64,000 nt of DNA from Modestobacter lapidis (GTDB lineage Bacteria > Actinomycetota > Actinomycetes > Mycobacteriales > Geodermatophilaceae): assembly GCA_019779905.1 (NCBI GenBank), contig JABAKE010000002.1:124001-188000 (forward strand), read 5' to 3'. Each line of letters begins with the position of its first letter. Within the stretch, counting starts at the first letter, position 1. The position numbers and the translations under genes are program-made. Of the stretch, positions 16,823-25,965 are shown in pieces. The notes below the pieces were generated by a model that was not told the origin of the DNA, did no database searches, and worked only from the letters and a program-made list of their open reading frames with translations.

Positions 16823-18034
16823 TCACGACGCGGGCGTGCCGCCGACCCGCACCGGCACGTCCGATGCCTCGGCGGGAGCCGCCGGGGACACCTCGGGCAC
16901 CTGCCAGCGGGCGAACGCCGCGGTGCCGGTGAGCCGGTCGAGCCCGGTCCACAGCACGGCGAGCCCGATGGCGACCAGCGGAATCGCCGCCCACTGCCAC
17001 GGCGGGAGCACCCACAGCGCGTCCTGCGCCCAGGCGGCGAACCCGACCCCGCCGGTGGCTCCCAGCGCGGCGAGCCAGCCGGGCACCCGGCCGGTGACGG
17101 CGAGGTCGACCAGCACGGCGCCGGCCAGCAGCGCCACCGGCAGCACCGAGGGCGGGAAGCCGGTGGCGGTGAGCAGCACCCAGGCGACCGCGCGGTAGCC
17201 GAGGTAGAGACCGGCCAGCAGGGTCGCCGTCCAGCGCAGCCCGACGGCCCGGCGGGCCACGACCAGGGTCAGCAGCCCGGCGCAGACCAGCCAGGCGGGG
17301 TGCACCCACGCCGGCACCGGCAGCATGAACTGCTCGGGCGACTGCCCCTGGGAGGCGGCGAAGTCGAGCAGCGACGGTTCGGCCGTCGTGCGGCCGGCCC
17401 GGTAGTCAGACAGCGCGAGGACGCCGTACTCCTGGTGCTGGTTGGGGAACAGCACGTTCTCCACGAAGAACAGCCACAGGCCCAGCGCGACCAGCTCGCG
17501 CACCCGGCCGGGGGCGGCGTACAGCCACCAGCCGCGCAGCGCCCCGGCGAGCATGACGGCGGTGCCCAGGTAGAGCAACGCGTGGCTGGGGCTCCAGCTG
17601 GTGATGTCCAGGCCGTTGACCCGGTGGTTGACCAGGTCGATGGGGACGGCGAGCAGGAAGATGCCGGTCCCCCACTGCATGAGCCGCAGCGCGCGCCGGT
17701 CGACCCCGTAGCCGCTGTAGCTGGAGAAGGCGACCAGCGCGACGACGAGCACCGTCCCGGCCGAGTTGAGCAGGTGCGGGGGCGCCAGGTCGTCGCGGAG
17801 CCACTTGAAGTGCCAGGACACGTCCCAGGAGGAACCCAGCATCTTCAGGCCGAAGGCGACGAGCCAGGCGGTGTAGATCCACTGCAGTTCCTGCTGGGTG
17901 GTCGGCCGGCCGGGGCTGCCCGGGGTCATGTAGGCCTGCCACAGCCAGCGGACCAGCGTGACCGGTGAGCGCAGCCCCGCACGCAGCGAGGTGGGTGCCG
18001 GGGGGCGGGGAGCGGTGGGCGTGGGGGACGACAC
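16823..18034 (-). CDS. polytopic membrane protein, unknown function
   Basis: About 403 residues from GTG 18034, which follows GGAG; GTG 18064 is an alternative. At least eight hydrophobic helices are visible, for example TVLVVALVAFSSYSGYG, ALLYLGTAVMLAGALRGWW, LVALGLWLFFVENVLF and VLPVALLAGAVLVDLAV. Conserved-looking soluble signatures include SSWDVSWHFKWLRDD and DLVNHRVNGLDITSWSPSH, with several His/Trp residues near the membrane face. No family is recognised. A 136-bp gap separates it from the NERD-like gene. Confidence 0.75.
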   Translation of the reverse strand: MSSPTPTAPRPPAPTSLRAGLRSPVTLVRWLWQAYMTPGSPGRPTTQQELQWIYTAWLVAFGLKMLGSSWDVSWHFKWLRDDLAPPHLLNSAGTVLVVALVAFSSYSGYGVDRRALRLMQWGTGIFLLAVPIDLVNHRVNGLDITSWSPSHALLYLGTAVMLAGALRGWWLYAAPGRVRELVALGLWLFFVENVLFPNQHQEYGVLALSDYRAGRTTAEPSLLDFAASQGQSPEQFMLPVPAWVHPAWLVCAGLLTLVVARRAVGLRWTATLLAGLYLGYRAVAWVLLTATGFPPSVLPVALLAGAVLVDLAVTGRVPGWLAALGATGGVGFAAWAQDALWVLPPWQWAAIPLVAIGLAVLWTGLDRLTGTAAFARWQVPEVSPAAPAEASDVPVRVGGTPAS

Positions 18035-18233
18035 GAGCGGCTCCGCTGACGAGGTGCAGGACACCCGACCCTAGCGGCGCGAACACCCCTGATCGCCGTC
18101 CGTGACGGATGTCGGGCGCTTCCCGGGCGGCCGGGTGCCCCGCCCGTCCCGCCCGCCCCGCGCGTACCGCGCCCGCCGTGCCCGGCCGGGGGGTGCGGCG
18201 TCCGCCGGGAACCGGTGCGTAGGGTCGCGGGAC

Positions 18234-18914
18234 GTGGCGGACAGCGCAGCGAACAACCTGGTCTGGATCGACTGCGAGATGACCGGACTGGACATCACGC
18301 GCGACAGGCTCATCGAGGTGGCCGTGGTGGTCACCGACTCCCAGCTCAACCTGCTCGACCCCGGCCTGGACGTGATCATCCACGCCGATGACGAGGACCT
18401 GGCCGCGATGGGCGACGTCGTCACCACCATGCACGCCAACTCCGGCCTCACCGAGGCCGTGCGCGCCTCGACGGTGACCCTCGCCGAGGCCGAGCAGCTG
18501 GTCCTCGAGTACGTGCGGCGGTTCGTGCCCGAGCGGCGCACCGCACCGCTGTGCGGCAACTCGATCGGCACCGACCGCGGCTTCCTGGCCAGGGACATGC
18601 CCGTCCTCGACGATCATCTGCACTACCGGATGATCGACGTCTCCTCGATCAAGGAGCTGGCCCGCCGCTGGTTCCCCCGGGTGTACTTCGCCCAGCCGCC
18701 CAAGGGCCTGGCCCACCGGGCCCTGGCCGACATCCTGGAGTCGATCCGGGAGCTCGCCTACTACCGGCAGACGCTGTTCGTGCCCCCGCCGGGGCCGTCC
18801 AGCGAGCAGGCCCAGACCGCGTCCGGTGACGTCGTGGCCTCCTTCGCCCCGCTGCTGGAGGCCGGTGCGGCGAACGACGGACCGGCCGCGACCCCGGCCT
18901 CGTCGGGGGCCTGA
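18234..18914 (+). CDS. orn: oligoribonuclease
   Basis: 226 residues, GTG 18234. DEDDh exonuclease motifs: [12 protein letters not shown] (Asp and Glu metal ligands), [10 protein letters not shown] (Asp), and [11 protein letters not shown] (His and Asp). The block [16 protein letters not shown] is diagnostic of oligoribonuclease, which degrades 2-5 nt RNAs and pGpG, the product of c-di-GMP phosphodiesterases. The C-terminus carries an Ala/Gly-rich tail beyond the usual ~180 residues. An upstream open frame to 18102 is not supported. tRNA-His follows. Confidence 0.95.
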   Translation: MADSAANNLVWIDCEMTGLDITRDRLIEVAVVVTDSQLNLLDPGLDVIIHADDEDLAAMGDVVTTMHANSGLTEAVRASTVTLAEAEQLVLEYVRRFVPERRTAPLCGNSIGTDRGFLARDMPVLDDHLHYRMIDVSSIKELARRWFPRVYFAQPPKGLAHRALADILESIRELAYYRQTLFVPPPGPSSEQAQTASGDVVASFAPLLEAGAANDGPAATPASSGA

Positions 18915-18975
18915 CCCCCTCCGGTATCGTTGGCTCGTCCACCGGGCCGGCTCTCGCCAGCCGCCCGGTGTGCAT

Positions 18976-19052
18976 GGTGGGTGTAGCTCAGCTGGTAGAG
19001 CGCCAGGTTGTGATCCTGGATGTCGCGGGTTCAAGTCCCGTCACTCACCCCA
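18976..19052 (+). tRNA. tRNA-His (GTG)
   Basis: Full cloverleaf: acceptor GTGGGTG (18977-18983) pairs with CACTCAC (19042-19048) with one G-U pair. The anticodon loop TTGTGAT has GTG at 19010-19012, and the T-loop is TTCAAGT. An encoded G at 18976 can supply the His-specific G-1 opposite C73 (19049). CCA is encoded at 19050-19052. Confidence 0.97.
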
Positions 19053-19058
19053 CGTGGA

Positions 19059-19086
19059 GGCCCCGGTCGGTTCGCTGACCGGGGCC
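19059..19086 (+). terminator. terminator of tRNA-His
   Basis: GGCCCCGGTC (19059-19068) pairs perfectly with GACCGGGGCC (19077-19086) over an 8-nt loop, followed by TTCCGTTGT. Confidence 0.85.
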
Positions 19087-19139
19087 TTCCGTTGTCCGGC
19101 TGCCCACGGAGAGGCGTGGAAGGCGGCGGGAGCTGAGTC

Positions 19140-19616
19140 CTATCCTGAGACCTCCCGGGCCTCGGGATCCCCCGAACTGACGAGGACCCGCTCGGCGAGA
19201 GCCTCCTCGAGGCTCTCGATGACCAGGTAGACGATGCCGGCGACGAACGGCGCCACCGCCCAGACGATGAGGTGCGTGAAGGACGCGCTCAGCAGCGATG
19301 CGGCACCCAGCGCGCCGAGGACCGAGACGATGTTCATGCTCGTGCCCAGCGCCAACGTCTGGGTCTTGTGCTGAGGCATCGGTCGCCGGAACCCGCTGGA
19401 GAGGATCCCCTCCAGGAGGGTGAAGGACATGACCGCGCCGGCCGCGTAGAGGAATACGCGCGGCAGGTCGGGGGTGCCCTGCGTCACCTGGAGGACTCCG
19501 AACGTCGCGGAGACGAGGATGGAGAAGCCGAACGTGGTGCTCTCCCGGCCCACCGTGCTCCGCATGCCCCGGACGACGGCACCGGTGCCGCTGTCCGCGT
19601 TGTCCCCTGTCGGCAC
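19140..19616 (-). CDS. four-helix membrane protein, unknown
   Basis: 158 residues from GTG 19616, chosen because AGGAGG lies 4 bp upstream. Four hydrophobic segments are seen: FGFSILVSATFGVLQV, VFLYAAGAVMSFTLLEGIL, TSMNIVSVLGALGAASLL and FTHLIVWAVAPFVAGIVYLV. The loops are short and there is no recognised motif. Codon use is slightly less G/C-biased than in neighbouring genes, which may reflect later acquisition. Monocistronic; its 3' end faces the tRNA-His terminator. Confidence 0.7.
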   Translation of the reverse strand: MPTGDNADSGTGAVVRGMRSTVGRESTTFGFSILVSATFGVLQVTQGTPDLPRVFLYAAGAVMSFTLLEGILSSGFRRPMPQHKTQTLALGTSMNIVSVLGALGAASLLSASFTHLIVWAVAPFVAGIVYLVIESLEEALAERVLVSSGDPEAREVSG

Positions 19617-19892
19617 GACGCCTCCTGACCATGTGCAGGCCATCGCACGCCCTCGGTGACGCGCGCACAGCCCTGCCGTGGAGCTGGAGGTAACCCGTCC
19701 CGCCGCGTTCATGCCCGGCCGCTGCGACCCGTACGTCGCCGTGGACTGGCGGGGCGGTGGCCTGGAGGCGCGGAGCTCGGCGAGCTGCGCCCCGGTCCGG
19801 CCGGATCGGTCCGCGCCTTCGTGTCCGGTGGCCGTCGCCGCACCGGCCTGCCAGTGTGAGGCGGATCACTCGCGCTGCTCCGGGAGATGCTG

Positions 19893-20195
19893 ATGCTGTT
19901 GACGCTGAAAGAACGCGAGCGCCTCCTGATCTTCACCGCCGCAGAGGTCGCGCAGCGACGCAAGGATCGTGGCCTGAAGCTCAACCTGCCGGAGGCGACC
20001 GCCATCATCACGGCATTCGTCCTCGAGGGCGCCCGGGACGGGCGGACGAAGGCCGACCTGCAGAACGCCGCGCGCAACGTGCTCGGCCGCAGCGACGTGA
20101 TGGACGGCGTTCCGGAGATGCTGGCGCAGGTGCACGTGGAGGCCACGTTCCCCGACGGCACGAAGCTCGTCACGGTGCCGGAGCCGATCTCGTGA
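19893..20195 (+). CDS. ureA: urease gamma subunit
   Basis: 100 residues when started at ATG 19893, seven bases after GGGAG, matching the family's usual [12 protein letters not shown] start and length (ATG 19887 also in frame). Conserved blocks: [31 protein letters not shown] and [17 protein letters not shown]. It is the smallest structural subunit of nickel urease. First gene of a fully overlapping ureABCFGD operon; the next start lies in its stop codon. Confidence 0.96.
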   Translation: MLLTLKERERLLIFTAAEVAQRRKDRGLKLNLPEATAIITAFVLEGARDGRTKADLQNAARNVLGRSDVMDGVPEMLAQVHVEATFPDGTKLVTVPEPIS

Positions 20196-20767
20196 GCCCG
20201 CTGGGCAAGCGGCTCAAGGACACCCTCACCAACCAGCTGCAGAAGCCGGCCCCGTCCGGGGCAGCCAGCACCGCGGTGTCCCGGGTGCAGCAGGTCGTTG
20301 CGCGCACGCCCGTGCTCGGCAAGCTCGCCGGTCTGCTCGACCTGCCGCCGCCGACCCGGAAGCGGCCGGGCAGCGGCACGCACGTCGTCCTGGGCGGCGG
20401 CAGGGGCGGGGCCATCGGCATCACCCACCCCGGTGCCGACTCGTCGGCCAAGCCCGGCACCCCGGGAGAGATCCTCTACGGGGAGGGCCCGGTGCACATC
20501 AACGTCGGGCGGGAGCCGATCACGCTGACCGTCGTCAACACCGGGGACCGGCCGGTCATGGTGGGCTCGCACTACCACTTCGCGGAGACCAACCCTGCGC
20601 TGCACTTCGACCGGACGGCGGCGTGGGGGCGGCGGCAGAACATCGTGGCCGGTGGCCTGACCCGGTTCGACCCGGGCGCCCCGCAGGAGGTCGAGCTGAT
20701 CCCGTACGCCGGACGGCGGATCATGGCCGGCTTCCGCGGCGGGAGCGAAGGGCAGCTCGATGGGTGA
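20192..20767 (+). CDS. ureB: urease beta subunit with long N-terminal extension
   Basis: 191 residues, GTG 20192 overlapping the ureA stop (GTGA). The UreB core spans about residues 90-191 ([56 protein letters not shown]). The normal subunit is about 100 residues; here an extra ~88 residues precede it ([32 protein letters not shown], then a Gly-rich stretch). The extension is open throughout, with codon bias like a true coding region, and no better internal start is evident. It overlaps ureC by 8 bp. Confidence 0.9.
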   Translation: MSPLGKRLKDTLTNQLQKPAPSGAASTAVSRVQQVVARTPVLGKLAGLLDLPPPTRKRPGSGTHVVLGGGRGGAIGITHPGADSSAKPGTPGEILYGEGPVHINVGREPITLTVVNTGDRPVMVGSHYHFAETNPALHFDRTAAWGRRQNIVAGGLTRFDPGAPQEVELIPYAGRRIMAGFRGGSEGQLDG

Positions 20768-22469
20768 GATCGAGCACCAGTTGTACGTGTCGATGCTGGG
20801 CCCGACGACCGGCGACCGGTTGCGCCTGGCCGACACCAACCTGCTCATCGAGATCGAGCAGGACCACTGCGTCGGCGGCGACGAGACCGTGTTCGGCGGC
20901 GGCAAGTCCGGCCGGGAGTCGCAGGGTCAGTCGCACACCCCGCGGTCGGAGGGCACACCGGACCTGGTGGTGACCAACGTGGTCGTCGTCGACTACTGGG
21001 GGATCGTGAAGGCCGACGTCGGCATCCGCGACGGGCGGTTCACCGCGATCGGCAAGTCGGGCAACCCCGACATCATGGACGGCGTCGACCCCGGCCTGGT
21101 CGTCGGGCCGTCCACCGAGATCATGAACGGCATGGGCATGATCATGACCGCGGGGTGCATCGACACCCACGTGCACATGGTCTCCCCGGACATGTGCCAG
21201 GTGGCTCTGGAGGCCGGTACGACGACCCTCGTCGGGGGCGGCTCCGGCCCGACCAGCGGATCGCAGGCCACCCTCGCCACCCCGGGGGCCTGGTGGCTCG
21301 AGCGGATGTTCGAGGCGTTCGACCCCTGGCCGGTCAACGTTGCCTTCCTCGGCCGCGGGACCACGGTGTCGGAGGAGTCGCTCCAGGAGCAGCTGCGGGC
21401 CGGCGTCGCCGGGTTCAAGTGCCACGAGGACTGGGGCGCCGGTCCCGCGGTGATCGACGCCGCGCTCCGCGTCGCCGACGTCTCGGGCGTGCAGGTCGCC
21501 ATCCACAGCGACACCCTCAACGAATCCGGGTTCGTCGAGGATCTGATGCGCACCGTGGCGGGGCGGACGTTCCACAGCTACCACACCGAGGGGGCAGGCG
21601 GCGGGCACGCCCCGGACATCATCCGCATCGCCGGCGAGCGCAACGTGCTCCCCTCGTCGACGACGCCGACCCGCCCCTTCAGCGTCAACACCGTCGACGA
21701 GCAGCTGGACATGGTGCTCGTCGCCCACCACCTCAACCCGCGGGTCCCCGCCGAGCTGCAGTTCGCCGAGAGCCGGGTGCGCGCCAGCACCATCGCGGCC
21801 GAGGACATCCTGCAGGACATCGGCGCCATCTCGGGGATGCAGTCCGATGCCCAGGCCATGGGCCGGCTGGGCGAGGTCGTCCAGCGCACCTGGCAGACCG
21901 CGCACGTGATGAAGGAGTTGCGCGGCGCCCTGCCCGGCGACGGCCGGGCCGACAACAACCGGGTGCGCCGCTACGTCGCCAAGTACACGATCGTCCCCGC
22001 GGTCATCCACGGGCTGGAGCGCGAGGTCGGGTCGATCGAGGCGGGCAAGCTGGCCGACTTCGTGCTCTGGGAGCCGGCCCTCTTCGGGGTCAAGCCCACC
22101 CAGGTCTACAAGGGCGGGATGGCGGCCATGGCCATGCTCGGCGACCCGAGCGCCTCGGTACCGACCCCGCAGCCGGTGCTGCCGCGGCGGGGCTACAACG
22201 TGCACACCCGCGCTGCGCAGGCGACCAGCCTGGCCTTCGTCGCACCGGCCGCGCTGGAGGACGGCCTGGCCGACCGGCTCGCGGTGCACCGCCGGCTGGT
22301 CCCGATCGAGAACGTCCGCGGCCGCACCAAGGCCGACCTGCCGCTGAACACCGCACTGCCGAACATCGAGGTGAACCCGGACACCTTCGAGGTCCGCATC
22401 GACGGGGAGACCGTCGACCACCAGCCACCGACGGTGCTGCCCATGACCCAGCGCTACTTCCTGTTCTGA
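20760..22469 (+). CDS. ureC: urease alpha (catalytic) subunit, divergent
   Basis: 569 residues, ATG 20760. Nickel ligands are intact: H137 and H139 (IDTHVH), the carbamylated K220 (GFKCHEDWG), [21 protein letters not shown] and Asp in SDAQAMGR. Numbering runs three ahead of the Klebsiella enzyme. At the flap cysteine (Klebsiella C319) the sequence reads VLVAHHL, so Ala322 replaces Cys. The normally invariant GGGKVIRDGMGQ block is [12 protein letters not shown]. It hydrolyses urea to ammonia and carbamate. The substitutions suggest a divergent but probably active subfamily; C319A is known to leave substantial activity in Klebsiella urease. Confidence 0.95.
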   Translation: MGEIEHQLYVSMLGPTTGDRLRLADTNLLIEIEQDHCVGGDETVFGGGKSGRESQGQSHTPRSEGTPDLVVTNVVVVDYWGIVKADVGIRDGRFTAIGKSGNPDIMDGVDPGLVVGPSTEIMNGMGMIMTAGCIDTHVHMVSPDMCQVALEAGTTTLVGGGSGPTSGSQATLATPGAWWLERMFEAFDPWPVNVAFLGRGTTVSEESLQEQLRAGVAGFKCHEDWGAGPAVIDAALRVADVSGVQVAIHSDTLNESGFVEDLMRTVAGRTFHSYHTEGAGGGHAPDIIRIAGERNVLPSSTTPTRPFSVNTVDEQLDMVLVAHHLNPRVPAELQFAESRVRASTIAAEDILQDIGAISGMQSDAQAMGRLGEVVQRTWQTAHVMKELRGALPGDGRADNNRVRRYVAKYTIVPAVIHGLEREVGSIEAGKLADFVLWEPALFGVKPTQVYKGGMAAMAMLGDPSASVPTPQPVLPRRGYNVHTRAAQATSLAFVAPAALEDGLADRLAVHRRLVPIENVRGRTKADLPLNTALPNIEVNPDTFEVRIDGETVDHQPPTVLPMTQRYFLF

Positions 22470-23146
22470 TGGCCGCGGAGACCCTCGCGGCTCTCCTCCT
22501 GCTCGCAGACGGCCGGCTGCCGGCCGGTGGGCACGCCCACTCCGGCGGATTGGAGCCGACCGTGGCCGCCGGCGGGGTGCACGACATCGCGTCGCTGGAG
22601 GAGTTCCTGCGCGGGCGGGCCACCACCAGTGGCGCCGTGGCGGCCGCGTTCGCCGCCGCCGCCTGCGCGGCCCTGACCGCGGGAGATACCGGCCGGTTCG
22701 CCGTCCTGGACGCCGAACTCGACGCCCGCACCCCGTCCCCGGCGCTGCGGGCGACCTCGCGGAAGCTGGGCCGCCAACTCCAGCGGGCGATGCGAGCCAT
22801 CCGGCCGCACCCGTGCTGGGCCGAGCTGGGCTCCAGACCACACCACCCCGTCGTGCTCGGCGCGGCGGCCGCCGTCTCCGGCCTGTCGCCGTCCGCCGCC
22901 GCGCTGGCCGCCGTCCACGACGCCGTCGCCGGGCCGGCCACCGCCGCCGTCCGGCTGCTGGGCCTCGACCCGTTCGCCACCCACGCCGTGCTGGCCCGGC
23001 TGGGGCCGCTGCTGGACGACGTCGCCGCCGACGCCACGCGCCGGGCAGCGGGCTCTCCTGCCGACCTGCCGGCCTCGGCTGCTCCCCTGCTCGACCTCGC
23101 CGCCGAACGGCACGCCACCTGGGAGGTGCGTCTCTTTGCTTCATGA
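22469..23146 (+). CDS. ureF: urease accessory protein UreF
   Basis: 225 residues; its ATG shares a base with the ureC stop (TGATG). The N-terminus [20 protein letters not shown] is the UreF signature, followed by an all-helical Ala-rich body. UreF acts with UreG and UreD as the GTPase-gating chaperone that loads nickel on the apo-urease. Sequence conservation beyond the N-terminal motif is modest, normal for actinobacterial UreF. Confidence 0.9.
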   Translation: MAAETLAALLLLADGRLPAGGHAHSGGLEPTVAAGGVHDIASLEEFLRGRATTSGAVAAAFAAAACAALTAGDTGRFAVLDAELDARTPSPALRATSRKLGRQLQRAMRAIRPHPCWAELGSRPHHPVVLGAAAAVSGLSPSAAALAAVHDAVAGPATAAVRLLGLDPFATHAVLARLGPLLDDVAADATRRAAGSPADLPASAAPLLDLAAERHATWEVRLFAS

Positions 23147-23849
23147 CCAGAACACCCACGATCGGGACCCCGAGACCGACGACCACGAGCACCCGCACCC
23201 GCACCCGCACACCGACACCGCCGGCGTCCTGCCCCGCACGCCGGGCCGGGGCCTGCGCATCGGCATCGGCGGCCCGGTCGGCTCCGGCAAGACCGCGCTG
23301 GTCGCCGCCCTCTGCCGTGCCCTCGGCAGCGAGGTGAGCCTGGCGGTGGTGACCAACGACATCTACACCACCGAGGACGCCGACTTCCTGCTGCGCAACG
23401 GCGTCCTGCCCGAGCAGCGGGTGCGGGCCGTGGAGACCGGCTGCTGCCCGCACACGGCCATCCGCGACGACATCTCGGCCAACCTCGAGGCCCTGGAGGA
23501 GCTCGAGGAGAGCCTGCCCGGGGTCGAGCTGCTGTTGGTGGAGAGCGGTGGGGACAACCTGACCGCCACGTTCAGCCGTGGCCTGGTGCACCGGCAGATC
23601 TACGTGGTGGACGTGGCCGGGGGTGACAAGGTGCCGCGCAAGGGCGGCCCGGGGGTCACCCGCGCGGACCTGCTCGTGATCAACAAGACCGACCTGGCCG
23701 ACCGGGTCGGTGCCGACCTGTCCGTCATGGACCGCGACGCCAGGGCCCAGCGCGGGCAGCTGCCGACGATCTTCCTGTCCCTCACCGAGGACCCTGGCGC
23801 CGCACCGGTCGCCGCCTGGGTGCGATCCTGCCTGTCGACCATGGACTGA
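23136..23849 (+). CDS. ureG: urease accessory GTPase UreG with His-rich N-terminus
   Basis: 237 residues from TTG 23136, overlapping ureF by 11 bp. Residues about 15-25 are a His-rich tract ([11 protein letters not shown]) likely to bind nickel. The GTPase core has P-loop [13 protein letters not shown], the nickel-site [10 protein letters not shown], switch residues [13 protein letters not shown] and base motif NKTD. UreG delivers nickel to urease. No ureE exists in the operon, so the His-rich tail may substitute for its metal storage role. No standard ATG or GTG start in frame precedes the His tract. Confidence 0.95.
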   Translation: MLHDQNTHDRDPETDDHEHPHPHPHTDTAGVLPRTPGRGLRIGIGGPVGSGKTALVAALCRALGSEVSLAVVTNDIYTTEDADFLLRNGVLPEQRVRAVETGCCPHTAIRDDISANLEALEELEESLPGVELLLVESGGDNLTATFSRGLVHRQIYVVDVAGGDKVPRKGGPGVTRADLLVINKTDLADRVGADLSVMDRDARAQRGQLPTIFLSLTEDPGAAPVAAWVRSCLSTMD

Positions 23850-24646
23850 TGCGCGCCCGCGCAACCCTGGCCACGGCACTGGCCGCCGACGGGCGCACCC
23901 GGGTCGCCACGTTGCACTCGCAGGCACCGCTGACCCTCCGGCTCACCCACCCCAAGGGCCCCGAGCCCTGGACCGGCCACGATGCCGGGGCGGCACGAGT
24001 GTGCGTGGCCGCGAGCGCCGCGGGGCCCATCGGCGGCGACGACTACGACCTCACCGTCGACGTCGGGGCGGGCAGCACGCTGGTGCTGCGCGACATCTCG
24101 GCGACCCTGCTGCTCCCCGGGCCGCACGGCGAGCTGTCCCGCCTGCGCACCACGGTGCAGGTGGGCGCCGGCGCCACCCTGGTCTGGCTGCCCGAGCCGG
24201 TCATCGCCGCCCACGGCTGCCGCCACCGCAGCGACATCCGCGTCGAGCTCGGCACCGGCGCCCGCCTGATCCTGTCCGAGCAGCTGCTCCTGGGCCGGCA
24301 CGGCGAGCAACCCGGCAGCGTCGTCCAGCACCTCCGCGTCCGCCTGGCGGGCCGGCCACTGCTGAACCAGCAGCTGGCCGTGGGCCCCGGCGCGGCGGGC
24401 TGGGACGGCTCTGCGGTGATCGGGGACCGGCGGGCCATCGGCTCGCTCGTCGTCGTCGACCCCGGCTGGACCGAGCACCCGCCCGAGCCCGCCCTCCTCG
24501 GCGACGCCGCCGTGCTGCCCCTGGCCGGGCCCGCCGTCCTCGTATCGGCCCTCGCCCCGGACGCGCTCACGCTGCGGCGCTGCCTCGACACCGCGCTGGC
24601 CCGCCTCGCCGGAACCCACGGGCACCGGCAGCCGGCCGCACGCTGA
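23849..24646 (+). CDS. ureD: urease accessory protein UreD/UreH
   Basis: 265 residues; ATG 23849 overlaps the ureG stop (TGATG). Typical UreD motifs: DDYDLTVDVGAGSTLVLRD, GAGATLVWLPEPVIAAHGC and a LxEQLLLGRHGE block. UreD scaffolds the UreF-UreG complex on apo-urease. Last gene of the operon; the downstream minus-strand gene converges on it 24 bp away. Confidence 0.92.
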   Translation: MRARATLATALAADGRTRVATLHSQAPLTLRLTHPKGPEPWTGHDAGAARVCVAASAAGPIGGDDYDLTVDVGAGSTLVLRDISATLLLPGPHGELSRLRTTVQVGAGATLVWLPEPVIAAHGCRHRSDIRVELGTGARLILSEQLLLGRHGEQPGSVVQHLRVRLAGRPLLNQQLAVGPGAAGWDGSAVIGDRRAIGSLVVVDPGWTEHPPEPALLGDAAVLPLAGPAVLVSALAPDALTLRRCLDTALARLAGTHGHRQPAAR

Positions 24647-24670
24647 GCCGGCGCACGCCGGACCAGGTCG

Positions 24671-24949
24671 TCACGCGGTGGCGGCCAGCCGGCCGGGCGT
24701 GGTGACGTCGACCGTCAGCACGCTGGGCAGCCGGTCCAGCCGGAGGGTCACGAGCTCCAGCTGGTGCGCCGAGGCGGTCAGATGAACGGTGATCGTCCAC
24801 CGCCCCTGGTTGGCCTCCTCGGCTTCCAGGCGGGTGAAGGCGTGGTTGCGCCCGCTCAACACGGTGAGGACGCGCTGCAGTCCGAGGGTGTCGGTGACGC
24901 CGACGCGCACCTTGGCAGCGGTGGGAACGAGATCGTGGTGGGTGGCCAT
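24671..24949 (-). CDS. small ACT-domain-like protein
   Basis: 92 residues from ATG 24949 with GGAGG 5 bp upstream. KVRVGVTDTLGLQRVLTVLSGRN followed by beta strands WTITVHLTASAHQLELVTLRL fits an ACT domain, as in the acetolactate synthase small subunit, but the regulatory second domain of IlvN is missing. It could bind an amino acid. No ilv genes are nearby, so its partner is unknown. Confidence 0.7.
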   Translation of the reverse strand: MATHHDLVPTAAKVRVGVTDTLGLQRVLTVLSGRNHAFTRLEAEEANQGRWTITVHLTASAHQLELVTLRLDRLPSVLTVDVTTPGRLAATA

Positions 24950-25221
24950 GGGTGCCTCCGGGCCGTGTGCCCTGGTCAGCGGGAGAAGGACCTCGACCGA
25001 TGTGCTCCCGGACCCACCGGCGCGAGGGTCAGTCGCCGGCGAGCCCGCACAGAATTCCGAATCCAGCCACGTCGGCAACGGTACCCCGGTCAGCCACGAT
25101 CGCTCCGCCCCGGCTCCCGTAGTCTGCGCAACCACCGGGTCACCCGGTCCCTGCCTCTCGGTCAGCCCCGCCGAGCGCGCCCCCAGACGTCTCGCGCCGC
25201 TCGACCATTCGGAGGCACCCC

Positions 25222-25950
25222 ATCCTCATTGACGAGTTCGCCACCGCGCTCGCCGCGACGGAGCTCGAGCTGCCGGGCAGCGAACTGCTGCCGGAGCGGC
25301 TGGCCCGGGCGGCCGCGCAGGTGCTCCCGGTCGACGGCGCGGGCCTGTCCCTGGCGTTCGCCCCCGACCGGCGACTCCCGTTGGGAGCCAGTGACGACAC
25401 CGCCGCGCTCGCCGAGCGGCTGCAGTTCACCGTCGGCGAGGGGCCGTGCCAGGCCGCGCACGCCACGGGTGAGCGGGTGGTCGCCGGGGAAGCCGAGATC
25501 GGATCCCGGTGGCCGGCCTTCGCCGAGCTCCTGACGACGCGCACACCCTTCCGCGCCGTGCTCTCCGTGCCCCTGGCCGACGAGCTCCGCGGCATCGGCG
25601 CACTCGACGTGTTCCTGGCCCCGCCGCGGGACGTCCGCGACGTCCGGCTCCCCGATGTGCTCGCCGTCGCCACGGCGATCGCGGCGACCCTCTCCAACCC
25701 GACCACAGCACCGCACCGCGAGGAGGGCCCGGCCTGGCTGGATGCCCCCGCTGCCGATCGACGGGCCCTGGTCTGGCAGGCCATCGGCTACGTGAACGCC
25801 GGTCTGGAGGTGTCCAGCACCGACGCCCTGGCGCTGCTGCGCGGCCACGCCTGGGCCCAGGGCCGGGACCTGGACGACGTGGCGCGGGCGGTGCTCGAGC
25901 AGCAGTTGCCCCTGCAGAACCTGGCGCTGGACGCGGGCACCTCCTTCTGA
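25222..25950 (+). CDS. GAF domain protein with ANTAR-like C-terminus, apparent AUC start
   Basis: About 242 residues. The GAF domain runs from LIDEFATALAATE through LQFTVGEGPCQAAH to about residue 160. The C-terminal helices (WQAIGYVNAGLEVSSTDALALLRGHAW, then LDDVARAVL) align in pattern with ANTAR RNA-binding modules but are degenerate. The N-terminal GAF helix is coding up to 25222, but no ATG, GTG or TTG exists in frame between the upstream TAG (25120) and GTG 25321. ATC 25222 sits 6 bp after GGAGG and ATT 25228 12 bp after it. Starting at 25321 would truncate the GAF fold. Confidence 0.75.
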   Translation: MLIDEFATALAATELELPGSELLPERLARAAAQVLPVDGAGLSLAFAPDRRLPLGASDDTAALAERLQFTVGEGPCQAAHATGERVVAGEAEIGSRWPAFAELLTTRTPFRAVLSVPLADELRGIGALDVFLAPPRDVRDVRLPDVLAVATAIAATLSNPTTAPHREEGPAWLDAPAADRRALVWQAIGYVNAGLEVSSTDALALLRGHAWAQGRDLDDVARAVLEQQLPLQNLALDAGTSF

Positions 25951-25965
25951 GGTGCCGCGGGCCGG

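Noticed and set aside
20721-23927. 1068-codon minus-strand open frame over the urease genes
   Set aside because: Entirely antisense to ureB-ureG; a typical GC-driven shadow without motifs.
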